From Methylobacterium sp. B4 (GTDB taxonomy: Bacteria; Pseudomonadota; Alphaproteobacteria; Rhizobiales; Beijerinckiaceae), in NCBI RefSeq assembly GCF_003201865.1, contig NZ_QJJJ01000019.1:1-64000 (forward strand): 64,000 bases of DNA. Reading direction: 5' to 3'. A model generated the notes under the pieces. The model made no database searches and was not told the origin of the DNA. It was given only the letters and a program-made list of their open reading frames with translations. Shown here in pieces: positions 34,542-45,003 of the stretch (position 1 is the stretch's first letter; every line of letters starts with the position of its first letter). The translations under genes were made by a program, and so were the position numbers.

Positions 34542-36137
34542 TCAGGGCTTGGGCGGCATGGTGGGAGAGGTCGGGACCCGGCCGGTGCCGGCCTCCATCC
34601 GCTTCTCCGGGTTCTTGACCTGGCTGTAGGCGACGTTGCCGAAGGATCCGATGGTCGCCGACCAGGGCAGCGGCTCGGCCTCCTTCTCGCTGCGGTTGGC
34701 CGTGCAGAAGGCCGAGAGCAGACCGTTCACGACAGCATCGTCGCCGGCCTCCGGCACCGCGGCCTTCACCTGCGGCGCGATGCGGGCGAGCACGGGGACG
34801 AAATCGTTCGGCTTGAGGCCCTTGAGCGTGTCGCCGCCGACAGCCTGCGCGACGCCCGCCTTCAGCCGCTCGTCGTCGATGGTCGAGCAGGGCGCGTTGC
34901 CCGCCATCATGGTCTTGATCTTGCCCCGCGCGGTGGCGACGACGCCGGTCTCGGACACGACCGGGGCCTTGTTGCCCCAGGAATTGCGGATGTAGTCGGT
35001 CACGTCCTTGATCTGCTGGTCGGTCATCTCCTGGCCGATGGCCGGCATCGGCGCATAGCCGCTCTGCGCCGCGAGTCCGCCGACGATCACGTTGATGACC
35101 GTCTCCGGCCCGGCCGACTGGACCGAAGTGTTGCCGGCGAGTGCCGGCACCGCGCCCTCGATGCCCTTGCCGTCCGGCTTGTGGCAGGAGGAGCAGTAGG
35201 TCAGGTAGGTGTCGGCTCCCGGCGCGCCCGGCTGGTTGAAGGCCTGCAGATCCTTCTCCTTGTAGGTCTGCTTGGCGGGAATCGTGCGCAGGTAGGCCAC
35301 CATCGCCTTGAGGTCGGCCTCCGTCATCTTGGAGAGCGATTCCTCGATGGTCTGCCGCATCGGTCCGGCCGCGACGCCGGGCCGATTGCCGGGGGCCGTG
35401 CCGGTCTTGAGGTAGGTCACGACCTCGTCGTCGCTCCAGGCTCCGATGCCCTGGTGCCCGTCCGGCGTGATGTTGGGCGCGTACCAGCCGTCGATGACGC
35501 CGCCGCCGAACTTGCCCGCGAGACTTGTGTTGCCGACGAGCTTGCGCTCGTTGTGGCACATCCCGCAATGGCCGAGGCCTTCCACGAGGTAGCCGCCGCG
35601 ATTGACCTCCGCGCTGGCCTTGGGATCGGGCTGAAAACGGCCTTCCGTGAAGAAGGCGGTGCGCCACGTGATCAGGGCAGTGCGGATGTTGAAGGGGAAG
35701 GGGATGTTGCTCTCTTCCCGCTTCTCCTTCACGGCCGGCAGGGACTTGAGGTAGGCGAAGATCGCCCGCGTGTCCTCGTCGCTGACCTTCGTGTACCAGC
35801 CGAAGGGGAAAGCCGGGTAGAGATACTCGCCCTCGTCGCCGATGCCCTGGCGGAACGCCTTCTCGAAGGTCTCGTAGGACCATTTGCCGATGCCGGTCTC
35901 GTCATCCGGCGTAAGGTTGGGCGTCTTGATCGCGCCGATCGGCGTGTCGAGAGTGTAATTGCCGGCCAGGAACTTGCCGCCCGGCTTGGTGTGGCAGGCC
36001 ACGCAATCGCCCGCCGTCACGAGATATTCGCCGCGCTTGATCAGGTCGGCCTCCGCCTCCTGGGCTCCGGCCGGCGCGGCGGGGAAGAGCAAGGCCAGCG
36101 CCAGCCATCCGGAGCCGAGAGCGGTGAGGCGTGTCAT
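34542..36137 (-). CDS. Tri-haem cytochrome c (dehydrogenase cytochrome-subunit type) with C-terminal extension
   Basis: This is 531 residues from ATG 36137, with a signal peptide ending near AGAQEA. Three CxxCH haem sites are visible: CVACH (45-49), CGMCH in the middle and CSSCH in the last third, each followed by a likely Met ligand region. This matches the cytochrome c subunit of membrane-bound alcohol/gluconate-type dehydrogenases, periplasmic electron carriers to quinone or oxidase. The last about 120 residues add an extra domain containing two Cys (APCSTIDDERL; SAFCTAN), longer than usual. No dehydrogenase subunit is adjacent, so the partner is unknown. Confidence 0.82.
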   Translation of the reverse strand: MTRLTALGSGWLALALLFPAAPAGAQEAEADLIKRGEYLVTAGDCVACHTKPGGKFLAGNYTLDTPIGAIKTPNLTPDDETGIGKWSYETFEKAFRQGIGDEGEYLYPAFPFGWYTKVSDEDTRAIFAYLKSLPAVKEKREESNIPFPFNIRTALITWRTAFFTEGRFQPDPKASAEVNRGGYLVEGLGHCGMCHNERKLVGNTSLAGKFGGGVIDGWYAPNITPDGHQGIGAWSDDEVVTYLKTGTAPGNRPGVAAGPMRQTIEESLSKMTEADLKAMVAYLRTIPAKQTYKEKDLQAFNQPGAPGADTYLTYCSSCHKPDGKGIEGAVPALAGNTSVQSAGPETVINVIVGGLAAQSGYAPMPAIGQEMTDQQIKDVTDYIRNSWGNKAPVVSETGVVATARGKIKTMMAGNAPCSTIDDERLKAGVAQAVGGDTLKGLKPNDFVPVLARIAPQVKAAVPEAGDDAVVNGLLSAFCTANRSEKEAEPLPWSATIGSFGNVAYSQVKNPEKRMEAGTGRVPTSPTMPPKP

Positions 36138-36211
36138 GGGCCCGTTCTCCAGATGTGCGGGGACGATCAGCGCAGAATCATTCCAGGATGTTCGCCGGAG
36201 CGCACGCAACG

Positions 36212-36535
36212 CTACTCATCTACGGTTGTTCCGGCCGGCACGATCACGGCCGCGCGAGGATGTTCGGCAGCGCGGCGGAAGCGCAGCGTCATCTCGGCGA
36301 GATGCGCGAAGAGGGAGACCGTCAGCCAGCCGGCCACGACGGGCCAGGCCGCCCCGGTCAGCGCCGCGCGCAGACTCAGCATCAGGGCGGCGCCGGAGGC
36401 GAGATTGGCCAGGAGCGATGCGGGCGCCGGCCCGCCGCCCCGTCGCGCCCGGAGGGCCAGGAGCAGCAGCGCCTCCAGCCCGACCAGAACGAGGATCGCG
36501 TCGACGATCTGCCCGGACGCGAAGAGTTCGGCCAC
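36212..36535 (-). CDS. Small membrane protein at the end of the bchG operon
   Basis: This is 107 residues with three or four hydrophobic helices (VDAILVLVGLEALLLLALRA, LLANLASGAALMLSLRAALTG, WPVVAGWLTVSLFAHLAEM). It starts 3 bp after the tspO stop on the same strand, so it is very likely the fifth gene of bchG-pucC-like-bchP-tspO. I do not recognise the family. Its position suggests a membrane role in pigment synthesis or its control; this is inference. Confidence 0.7.
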   Translation of the reverse strand: MAELFASGQIVDAILVLVGLEALLLLALRARRGGGPAPASLLANLASGAALMLSLRAALTGAAWPVVAGWLTVSLFAHLAEMTLRFRRAAEHPRAAVIVPAGTTVDE

Positions 36536-36538
36536 GCC

Positions 36539-37036
36539 TCAAGCCTCCCCGAAACGCGGGTTGAGGCGCACGATCGTGAGATTGAGGCAGGCGGCCACGC
36601 TCACCCAGGCGAGGTAGGGGAGGTTGAGCGCGGCCGCGAGCGACGAGACGCGCCCCACGGTGATCAGAACCGCGACGATCGAGAGCCAGAGCAGCAGGAC
36701 CTCGAAGAAGGCCCAGTCCGGCCGACGCAGGCGGAAGAAGATCACGCTCCAAGCGATGTTGAGCGCGCCGTTGACGGCGAAGACCGCGACGAGGAGCGCG
36801 CGGGCGGCCGGGTCCGGATCGGCGTTCCAGGCGAGAACGCCAGAGGTGGTGGTCAGGGCGAAGATCACGGTCCAGACCGGGCCGAAGGCCCAGTCCGGCG
36901 GCTTCCAGGCCGGCACGTGCAGGCGGCGGTACCACGTGTCGGTGCGCGTCGCGACGCCCCCGGCCACGGCGATCGCGAGTGCGATCAGGCCGGCGACGAC
37001 CGGCGGCCCCCAATCGCCCGCGAGCGCCGCCGTCAC
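36539..37036 (-). CDS. tspO: TspO/MBR (CrtK-type) tryptophan-rich sensory protein
   Basis: This is 165 residues from GTG 37036, which overlaps the bchP stop (GTGA). Five membrane helices are visible, with the family signature WYRRLHVPAWKPPDWAFGPVW and later GALNIAWSVIFF and LPYLAWVSVAACLNLTIVRLN. TspO binds porphyrins and in Rhodobacter damps photosynthesis gene expression in response to oxygen/tetrapyrroles. Its place in the bchP operon fits that role. Confidence 0.9.
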   Translation of the reverse strand: MTAALAGDWGPPVVAGLIALAIAVAGGVATRTDTWYRRLHVPAWKPPDWAFGPVWTVIFALTTTSGVLAWNADPDPAARALLVAVFAVNGALNIAWSVIFFRLRRPDWAFFEVLLLWLSIVAVLITVGRVSSLAAALNLPYLAWVSVAACLNLTIVRLNPRFGEA

Positions 37037-38226
37037 GGCGAGACCCAGCGGAACAGATGCGCCAGATCCTTGAAGAAGATCCGCGCGTGGGCGGCGGGCT
37101 TGGCCCGCACCAGCTCCTTGTTCATGTAGGCGTCCCAGGTGAGCTGCTGGACGTCCTTGTCCTTGCAGATGGCGACGAAGCGCTCGCGCAGCCCGTCGCT
37201 GCGGTACCAGACCCACTGCATCATCCCGAGGATCCAGAACACGCGCCCGTGCAGCCGCATGAAGCGCTTGCGCGCGAGCGCCAGGGAGCGTGCGTCTCCG
37301 GTGACGAGGAAGGTCTCCGCGGTCTGCGCCGCGAGGCGACCGCCGAGCATCGCGTAGTAGATGCCTTCGCCCGAGGCCGGCGCGACCACGCCGGCGGCGT
37401 CGCCCGCGAGCAGCACGTCACGGCCGTTGTCCCAGCGCTTCAGCGGTTTGAGGGGGAGCGGCGCCCCCTCCCGACGAATCGTCTCGCAGGCGTCGAGCCC
37501 GGTGCCGGCCCGCAGGTCGCGGATCGCACTGCGCAAGGAGAAGCCCTTGCGGGCGCTGCCGGTGCCGACGCTGACCGTCTCGCCATGCGGGAAGATCCAG
37601 GCGTAGAAATCCGGCGAGAGGCGACCCTGGTAATAGACGTCGCAGCGGGCCTCGTCGTGCTCCGCGCCCGCCGGGCGCCGGACGATCTCGTGATAGGCGA
37701 AGACCTGCCGCATCCGGACATGGCCCGGGATCTCGGCCCGGCCGACATTCGAGGTCGCCCCGTCGGCGCCGATGACGAGGCGGGCCTGCGCCCGACGCTC
37801 CTCGCCTCCCTTGCCGAGCCGATAGTGGATCGTGGCGACCCCCGGCGTCTCGCGGGTGATGCGTTCGAACAGGCCGTCACGAACCTCCGCCCCGGCAAGC
37901 CCGGCGCGCTCGCGCAGGAAGGGGTCGAAATGCTCGCGGTCGACCATGCCGACGAACCCGTCGCCGACCGGCATGTCGACGTGGCGCGCGCTCGGGGCGA
38001 CCATCCGGGCGCTGCGGATGCGGGCGACGAGGAGCGCGTCGGGGATGGCGAAGTCGCGGATGAGCCGGGGTGGAATAGCGCCGCCGCAGGGCTTGATGCG
38101 GCCCGCCCGGTCGAGAAGCAGCACCCGGCGGCCGCCGGCCGCGAGATCCGCCGCCGCGGTCGCTCCGGCGGGCCCACCGCCCACTACCACGACGTCGAAG
38201 GTTTCGAGAGCGTCGTGGGGTGCCAT
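37033..38226 (-). CDS. bchP: Geranylgeranyl reductase BchP
   Basis: This is 397 residues. The FAD-binding motif VVVGGGPAGATAAADLA opens the protein; CGGAIPPRLI, VIGADGATSNVGR and LLAGDAAGVVAPASGEGIYYA follow, all typical of geranylgeranyl reductases. BchP reduces the geranylgeranyl tail of bacteriochlorophyll to phytyl. Preceded by a PucC-like gene (4 bp gap) and followed by tspO, the usual bchG-orf-bchP order. Confidence 0.95.
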   Translation of the reverse strand: MAPHDALETFDVVVVGGGPAGATAAADLAAGGRRVLLLDRAGRIKPCGGAIPPRLIRDFAIPDALLVARIRSARMVAPSARHVDMPVGDGFVGMVDREHFDPFLRERAGLAGAEVRDGLFERITRETPGVATIHYRLGKGGEERRAQARLVIGADGATSNVGRAEIPGHVRMRQVFAYHEIVRRPAGAEHDEARCDVYYQGRLSPDFYAWIFPHGETVSVGTGSARKGFSLRSAIRDLRAGTGLDACETIRREGAPLPLKPLKRWDNGRDVLLAGDAAGVVAPASGEGIYYAMLGGRLAAQTAETFLVTGDARSLALARKRFMRLHGRVFWILGMMQWVWYRSDGLRERFVAICKDKDVQQLTWDAYMNKELVRAKPAAHARIFFKDLAHLFRWVSP

Positions 38227-38230
38227 GCCG

Positions 38231-39598
38231 CTACCTCGCGTCGAAGCCGGGATTGAACTGGAAGGCGGCCGCCTGAGTCAGCGGATTCCGTCGGGCGAGC
38301 GTGACGTGCTCGACGCGGAGGCCGATCACTAGGGCGACGAGGAACAGGACCGCCTCGGCGGCGAAGACCGACGCGTAGGCGGTGACCGGCTCGGAGGCGA
38401 AGAGGCGGGCGAGATCGACGGCGAGCGTGCCGAGAAAGCCGCCGGCACCGAAGGCGACGCCCTGCGCCGCGCCCCAGACGCCCATGCGGGTGCCGCGCTC
38501 GGCCTCGCCGCCGCGCCCGGCCAATGCCATCATCGAGCCGATGGCGGCCACCGCGTAGACACCGTTGCCGAAGCCGAGCGCGGCCACCGCGGCGCGCAAG
38601 GGGAAGCCGGGGCCGACGGGTCCGCCCGCGGCGATGGCCGCCAGAGCCAGCGCCGAGAGCGCGCAGCCCACGGCCGTCCAGACCTTCAACGATCCGAAAA
38701 CGGGTCCGCCGACGAAGACGGTGATGCCGGCCACGAACAGCATGCCGGCGAGCACCCCGCCGTGCTGCAGGCCCGCGAGCTTGGTGGTCGCGCCGGGCGT
38801 CATGGCGAAGACGAGGCCGGCATAGGGTTCGAGGATCAGTTCCTGCGCGCTGTAGGCGAGCATGGAGACGAAGATGAACAGTGTGAAACGCCGCGCGGCC
38901 GGTTCGGCCAGCACCTGGGACAGCACTGCGCGGAAGGCCGGCTTCTTGTCGGTTGGGCTCGGCATCGCGCCGGCTCGGCCCGGCTCGATGCCGGTCACGG
39001 CGAGCAATGCGACGACGAAGGCGATCAGCGAGACGGTGCCCGAGACGGCGACGAGCCGCGCGCCGGAGAACGGGTCGAGGAAGTGACCGGCCAGCGGCGC
39101 CGTGACCGCGAAGCCCGCGATCATCATCACCCAGACGATGGTCGCCGCCGCGCCCCGCCGGCCCGCCTCGACCCCGGACGCCAGCAGCACGAGGAGCGAG
39201 GTGCCCGCCGCGCCCGCGCCCATGCCGACGAGCAGGAAGGAGAAGACCGCGAGCGCGAGGCCCGCCGCCGTGTGATGCGCCGCCAGCGCGGTGGCCACGG
39301 CCGCTCCGAAGCCGCCGAGGCAGAGCGCGGCCATGCCGCCGACGATCCAGGGCGTGCGCCGCCCGCCGACATCGGAGCCGTAGCCCCAGCGGGGCCGCAG
39401 GATCTGCGTCGCGTAGTGCAAGGCCACTAGTGCGCCCGGAACGACGGCGGGCAGCGCCAGCTCCACCACCATCACGCGGTTGATGGTCGAGGTCATCAGC
39501 ACCACGACCGCGCCGAGCGCCGTCTGGACGAGGCCGAGGCGGACGATCTGGAGCCAGGAGAAGGAGGAGAGCGAGGCGGCGAGGGGGGCGTTTGTCAT
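38231..39598 (-). CDS. PucC/BCH2-family membrane protein between bchG and bchP
   Basis: This is 455 residues from ATG 39598, overlapping the bchG stop (ATGA). Twelve hydrophobic segments give a major-facilitator fold; ALGAVVVLMTSTINRVMVVELALPA and RPRWGYGSDVGGRRTPWIVGG are signatures of the PucC/LhaA/Bch2 family. The orthologous gene lies between bchG and bchP in many purple bacteria and is thought to handle bacteriochlorophyll or assist light-harvesting assembly. A paralogue (lhaA) is at 51943. Confidence 0.9.
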   Translation of the reverse strand: MTNAPLAASLSSFSWLQIVRLGLVQTALGAVVVLMTSTINRVMVVELALPAVVPGALVALHYATQILRPRWGYGSDVGGRRTPWIVGGMAALCLGGFGAAVATALAAHHTAAGLALAVFSFLLVGMGAGAAGTSLLVLLASGVEAGRRGAAATIVWVMMIAGFAVTAPLAGHFLDPFSGARLVAVSGTVSLIAFVVALLAVTGIEPGRAGAMPSPTDKKPAFRAVLSQVLAEPAARRFTLFIFVSMLAYSAQELILEPYAGLVFAMTPGATTKLAGLQHGGVLAGMLFVAGITVFVGGPVFGSLKVWTAVGCALSALALAAIAAGGPVGPGFPLRAAVAALGFGNGVYAVAAIGSMMALAGRGGEAERGTRMGVWGAAQGVAFGAGGFLGTLAVDLARLFASEPVTAYASVFAAEAVLFLVALVIGLRVEHVTLARRNPLTQAAAFQFNPGFDAR

Positions 39599-40482
39599 GG
39601 CCCCAGCCCTTGCACGAGGGGGCGCAGGGCGAAAGCGGCGGCAAGCATGCCGAGGACGTAGAGCGTGGTCCCGGTGCCGTTGTACCAAGCGGCGCGGGCG
39701 CGCGGCTCTTCGAGAAAGCGCACCATCAGGGCAAGCTGCCCGGCGAGCAGCGCGCCGACCACGGCCGCGTGCCAGGGCCGGTCCCAGGCGGCGAGCAGGG
39801 CGACGACGACGACCTGCGGTGCGGCCATGACGAGGCAGGCGAAGCGCGCCGCGCGCGGGCAGCCGAGCTGCACCGGCAGCGAGCGCAAGCCCATGGCGCG
39901 GTCACCCTCGACCGACTTGAAGTCGTTGAGGGTCATGATGCCGTGCGCCCCGACTGAGTAGAGCAGGGCGATGAGCAGCACGCGCCGGTCGGGCATCGCC
40001 GCGGCCATCACCGCCGCACCGGTGAACCAGGGCAGGCCCTCGTAGCAGAGCGCCACCGCGGAATTGCCCCACCAGCCGTTGCGCTTCAGCCGCAGCGGCG
40101 GGGCCGAGTAGATCCAGGCCAGGACGAGGCCGAACAGGGCGGCCCCGAGGATCCAGGGTCCCAGCATCGCGGCGACGAGGAGCGACAGCAGCGTCCAGGC
40201 GGCGGCAAGGTAGAGCCCCCAGCGGCCGGGAATGCGGCCGGAGGGAATCGGCCGGTTCGGCTCGTTGATGGCATCGACGTGCCGGTCGAACCAGTCGTTG
40301 GTGGCTTGGCTGGTGGCGCAGACGAGGGGGCCGGCCAGCAGCACGCCCGCCGCGATGACGAGCCATTGTCCCGAAGGAGACTGGCCGGAGGAAACCACGC
40401 CGCAGCCGAAAGCCCACATCGGTGCGAACCAAGTGATGGGCTTCAGGAGTTCGACGACGGCGCTCGGAGCGGGCGTTGTCAT
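39595..40482 (-). CDS. bchG: Bacteriochlorophyll synthase BchG
   Basis: This is 295 residues. The UbiA prenyltransferase fold shows two Asp-rich metal-diphosphate motifs, NDWFDRHVDAINEPNRPIPSG and later MTLNDFKSVEGDRAMGLRSLP, within about nine helices. BchG esterifies bacteriochlorophyllide with geranylgeraniol. First gene of the leftward operon, with a PpsR-type palindrome 32 bp upstream. No strong ribosome site precedes ATG 40482. Confidence 0.95.
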   Translation of the reverse strand: MTTPAPSAVVELLKPITWFAPMWAFGCGVVSSGQSPSGQWLVIAAGVLLAGPLVCATSQATNDWFDRHVDAINEPNRPIPSGRIPGRWGLYLAAAWTLLSLLVAAMLGPWILGAALFGLVLAWIYSAPPLRLKRNGWWGNSAVALCYEGLPWFTGAAVMAAAMPDRRVLLIALLYSVGAHGIMTLNDFKSVEGDRAMGLRSLPVQLGCPRAARFACLVMAAPQVVVVALLAAWDRPWHAAVVGALLAGQLALMVRFLEEPRARAAWYNGTGTTLYVLGMLAAAFALRPLVQGLGP

Positions 40483-40489
40483 GTCCCGG

Positions 40490-40531
40490 AGGCTACGAGC
40501 CCGCCTCGTTATGTGTCAAGCAAGATTGACA
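40490..40531 (-). promoter_or_regulatory. PpsR/CrtJ operator and probable promoter of bchG operon
   Basis: On the minus strand, TGTCAA-N6-TTGACA (40531 to 40514) is a perfect inverted repeat and fits the PpsR/CrtJ consensus TGT-N12-ACA. Its right arm is a perfect -35 (TTGACA), and TAGCCT 18 bp further (40495-40490) is a possible -10. If right, the start site would fall almost at the bchG ATG. The same architecture precedes bchF. Confidence 0.75.
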
Positions 40532-40607
40532 CTTAGATCGCTGAATTGACGGCCTTCCGGATGCTGAACGCAAAATGCATTATTATGCAGGAAAGCCCGC
40601 GGCCCGG

Positions 40608-42095
40608 TCAGGACGACAACTCAGGGTCGCTCGCATCGAGATCGCCGATCCCGTAGCGCCGCATCTTGGCGTAGAGGCCCTGCCGGCTCAGCCCGAGCAT
40701 CTCGGCGGCCGAAGCGCGGTTGTCGCGGGTGATCCGCAGGGCGGCCTCGATGCACAGCTTTTCGATCAGATCCGTGGTCTCACGCACCAGCGCCTTCATC
40801 GAGACGCGCCCGACGAGTTCGGTCATCTGCTCGACGGAGCGGGGCAGGTCGTGCCCGCCGGCATGGGCCGGAGCCGCGCGGCGCGGCGCGGCCCGCACGG
40901 TGAAGCCGAAGCAGGGCTGATCGGCCTGAGCGGCGGAGACGGCCGCGATCTCGACCTCCTCCACCGAGCCGAAATCGCCCCGCATCACCGTCGTGAAGTG
41001 GCGCACGGAGCCGTGATCGCGCAGCATCGCGAACAGCGCCAGCGCCTCGGTCTCCTCGCGGCCGAGCCAGCGATCCAGCATCTGCCCGCGCACCTGCTCC
41101 TCGGTCGCCAGCTGCGTGAGATCGAGGAAGGCGGCGTTGGCGGTCAGAACCCGGCGCGAAGCATCGGTGACGACGAAGCCTTCCGGCATCCGCTGGATCA
41201 CCTCGAGGGCGCCCCCCTCGCGACCCGACCGTTCGGACGCCGCCGAGGCGAGGGGCGAGAGACGCAGCAGCACCGAGGTCGCGCTCTCGCCGCGGAAGAG
41301 GGAGGCGGAGATCCGCGCCTCGCCGCGTCCACCCGCGAGCCGCGCCACGAGATCGGCGGCCTGCCCGGTGACGCGAAGGCCCGCGAACAGGCTCTGCAAT
41401 TCGCGCAGGCTCGCCGGATCGAACAGGTCGGCGACATCCTGGCCAATCACACGCTTCTGCGCCCGGCCGAGGAGCCGCATCGCCGCCGGGTTGATGTCGG
41501 TCACGCGTCGCGTGCCCGCATCGATCACCAGAACGGGTTCGCCCGAGAGCTGGAACAGAAGCTTGTAGCGGGTCTCGGCGGCGCGCAGCCGGTCGTAATC
41601 ACGCTCCAGCGCCTGCTGCGTCTCGGCCAGGCGCCGCTGGAGTGCGGCGACCGCGCGGAGATCCTGCCCGACCACGATGATCGGGCCATCCTTGCGCGTG
41701 CGCAGGCTGGCATAGCGGATCGGCAGATCCGTGCCGTTGGGGGAGGGGTGGTTCACCTGCCGCCAGCGCGTCATCGCTCCGGGGGCGGCGTCGCGCAGAA
41801 GGGCATCGATCTTCGGCCGACTCTCGACGGTGACGGTGTCGATCCAGGGCCGGCCGAGCCACGCCTCGATTCCCTCACCGTCGAGGTCGGACCGGTTCGA
41901 CAAGGTGTCGCGAACGATGCCCTGATCGTCGATGACCAGCGAGAGATCGGACGTCGCCGCAATCAGGACCCCGGCCGATTCCCTGTCCAGGAGATCGGTC
42001 GCCTGTTGCAGCGCCGGAGAGGGGCGCCGGGGAGATGGGCTCGCCAAGCTGCTCAAGGTCAACACTTCGTGATGGCGACGGAAGCGCCCTTTCAA
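40608..42095 (-). CDS. ppsR: Photosynthesis repressor PpsR (CrtJ)
   Basis: This is 495 residues from TTG 42095, accepted because TTGA overlaps the aerR stop; a GTG at 42065 is an alternative. An N-terminal domain (ATSDLSLVIDDQGIVRD) is followed by two PAS domains (about 165-280, 290-395; LSGEPVLVIDAGTRRVTDINPAAMRLLG and MPEGFVVTDASRRVLTANAAFLDL). A C-terminal Fis-type helix-turn-helix (NRASAAEMLGLSRQGLYAKMRRYG) closes the protein. It represses bch, crt and puf/puh genes in air by binding TGT-N12-ACA. Only two Cys are present, about 395 and 448; the latter (KLCIEA) matches the DNA-binding-domain Cys of CrtJ/PpsR. Confidence 0.93.
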   Translation of the reverse strand: MKGRFRRHHEVLTLSSLASPSPRRPSPALQQATDLLDRESAGVLIAATSDLSLVIDDQGIVRDTLSNRSDLDGEGIEAWLGRPWIDTVTVESRPKIDALLRDAAPGAMTRWRQVNHPSPNGTDLPIRYASLRTRKDGPIIVVGQDLRAVAALQRRLAETQQALERDYDRLRAAETRYKLLFQLSGEPVLVIDAGTRRVTDINPAAMRLLGRAQKRVIGQDVADLFDPASLRELQSLFAGLRVTGQAADLVARLAGGRGEARISASLFRGESATSVLLRLSPLASAASERSGREGGALEVIQRMPEGFVVTDASRRVLTANAAFLDLTQLATEEQVRGQMLDRWLGREETEALALFAMLRDHGSVRHFTTVMRGDFGSVEEVEIAAVSAAQADQPCFGFTVRAAPRRAAPAHAGGHDLPRSVEQMTELVGRVSMKALVRETTDLIEKLCIEAALRITRDNRASAAEMLGLSRQGLYAKMRRYGIGDLDASDPELSS

Positions 42096-42970
42096 CAGGC
42101 TCGCGTTCGCATTTCAAGCAAGCTTTCCGCGATCAGCGGCGCGAGACGCCCATCATCCGCCGTGGCGTCGGCCCCAACGGCGCGTACTTGATTCGGGTTC
42201 CTGGTGAAATACGGGCCGCCCACCAGAACCTTGACCGCCGGATTGCACGAGAGCGCACGCAGGGTGCGGATGGTCTCCGGGAGGGTGGGAAGCAGGACGT
42301 CGCAGGAGAGGGTCACCCCGATCACGTCGTACCAGTCCGACCGGATCAGCTCCGCCGCATCGAGCGCGCCGCCCTGACCGGCGATCGTCACGTCCCAGCC
42401 CGACTCGCGAAAGATGGCTGCCACGATCGAGAGGCAGAAGACGTGGGTCTCTCCGGGACAGGCCAGCAGGAGCAGGCTACGCCCCGAGGCTTCCGAGGCC
42501 TCGTCCTCGAACTGGCCGCAGAGTTCGCGGCCGGCGGCCTGCAGGCGCGCCAGGGCCACCGTTACATCGACGAAGTCGCAGGCATCCTCCTCCCACAGCC
42601 GGCCCAGATGCCGCGCGACGGGTGTGAGCAGATCGACCAGCACGCTTTCCAGCGTCAGGCCCTCGTCGAGGAAGCGCAGAAGATGCGGGGCGAGATCGGC
42701 GTTCGAGCGACCGAGCAGCAGGCCGCAGAGCCGTTCCACCTCCTCCGGGGCCGGCCTGCGACCGGGCGGTGGGACGGTCGGCCGGGCGTGTCCGCGATGG
42801 GCGAGCATGAGGCGGGGGAGGATCTCGGCCTCGACGACGCTCGCAAGGCGGCGCCGCATCCCGTCCCCGTCGGGTCCGTGCGCGAAGGCAGACGCCTCCA
42901 GCGCCTCCCCGGCGACCGTGCATTCCGGCGCGATCGCCTGGCGACCGCCGTCCTGCCTCCAGCCTCCCAT
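42092..42970 (-). CDS. aerR: B12-binding photoreceptor/antirepressor AerR (PpaA)
   Basis: This is 292 residues from ATG 42970 with GGGGAGAGG upstream. A variable N-terminus is followed by a helical part (LESVLVDLLTPVARHLGRLWEEDACDFVDVTVALARLQ) and a cobalamin-binding Rossmann domain of the SCHIC type (LLLLACPGETHVFCLSIVAAIF, GWDVTIAG, VKVLVGGPYFTRNP). The CarH-like W-x9-EH motif is replaced by W-x9-VT, as in AerR/PpaA. In Rhodobacter AerR binds B12 in the light and relieves CrtJ repression. Co-translated with ppsR; divergent from bchF. Confidence 0.9.
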   Translation of the reverse strand: MGGWRQDGGRQAIAPECTVAGEALEASAFAHGPDGDGMRRRLASVVEAEILPRLMLAHRGHARPTVPPPGRRPAPEEVERLCGLLLGRSNADLAPHLLRFLDEGLTLESVLVDLLTPVARHLGRLWEEDACDFVDVTVALARLQAAGRELCGQFEDEASEASGRSLLLLACPGETHVFCLSIVAAIFRESGWDVTIAGQGGALDAAELIRSDWYDVIGVTLSCDVLLPTLPETIRTLRALSCNPAVKVLVGGPYFTRNPNQVRAVGADATADDGRLAPLIAESLLEMRTRAC

Positions 42971-43128
42971 GGGCCTCTCCCCAGGATGCAGCTCGGCACG
43001 GCATGCAATTTAATTCGCATGGCGACGCCCCGGGCAACGGATGCGTGTAGCGTGACGATACGCCTCCTCCAAGAATTGGCAATCCCCTGCGTTCCGTTTG
43101 GTTGTCACCGGCTGTAAATTTCCATTTG

Positions 43129-44998
<1,870 letters not shown>

Positions 44999-45003
44999 CC
45001 GCC

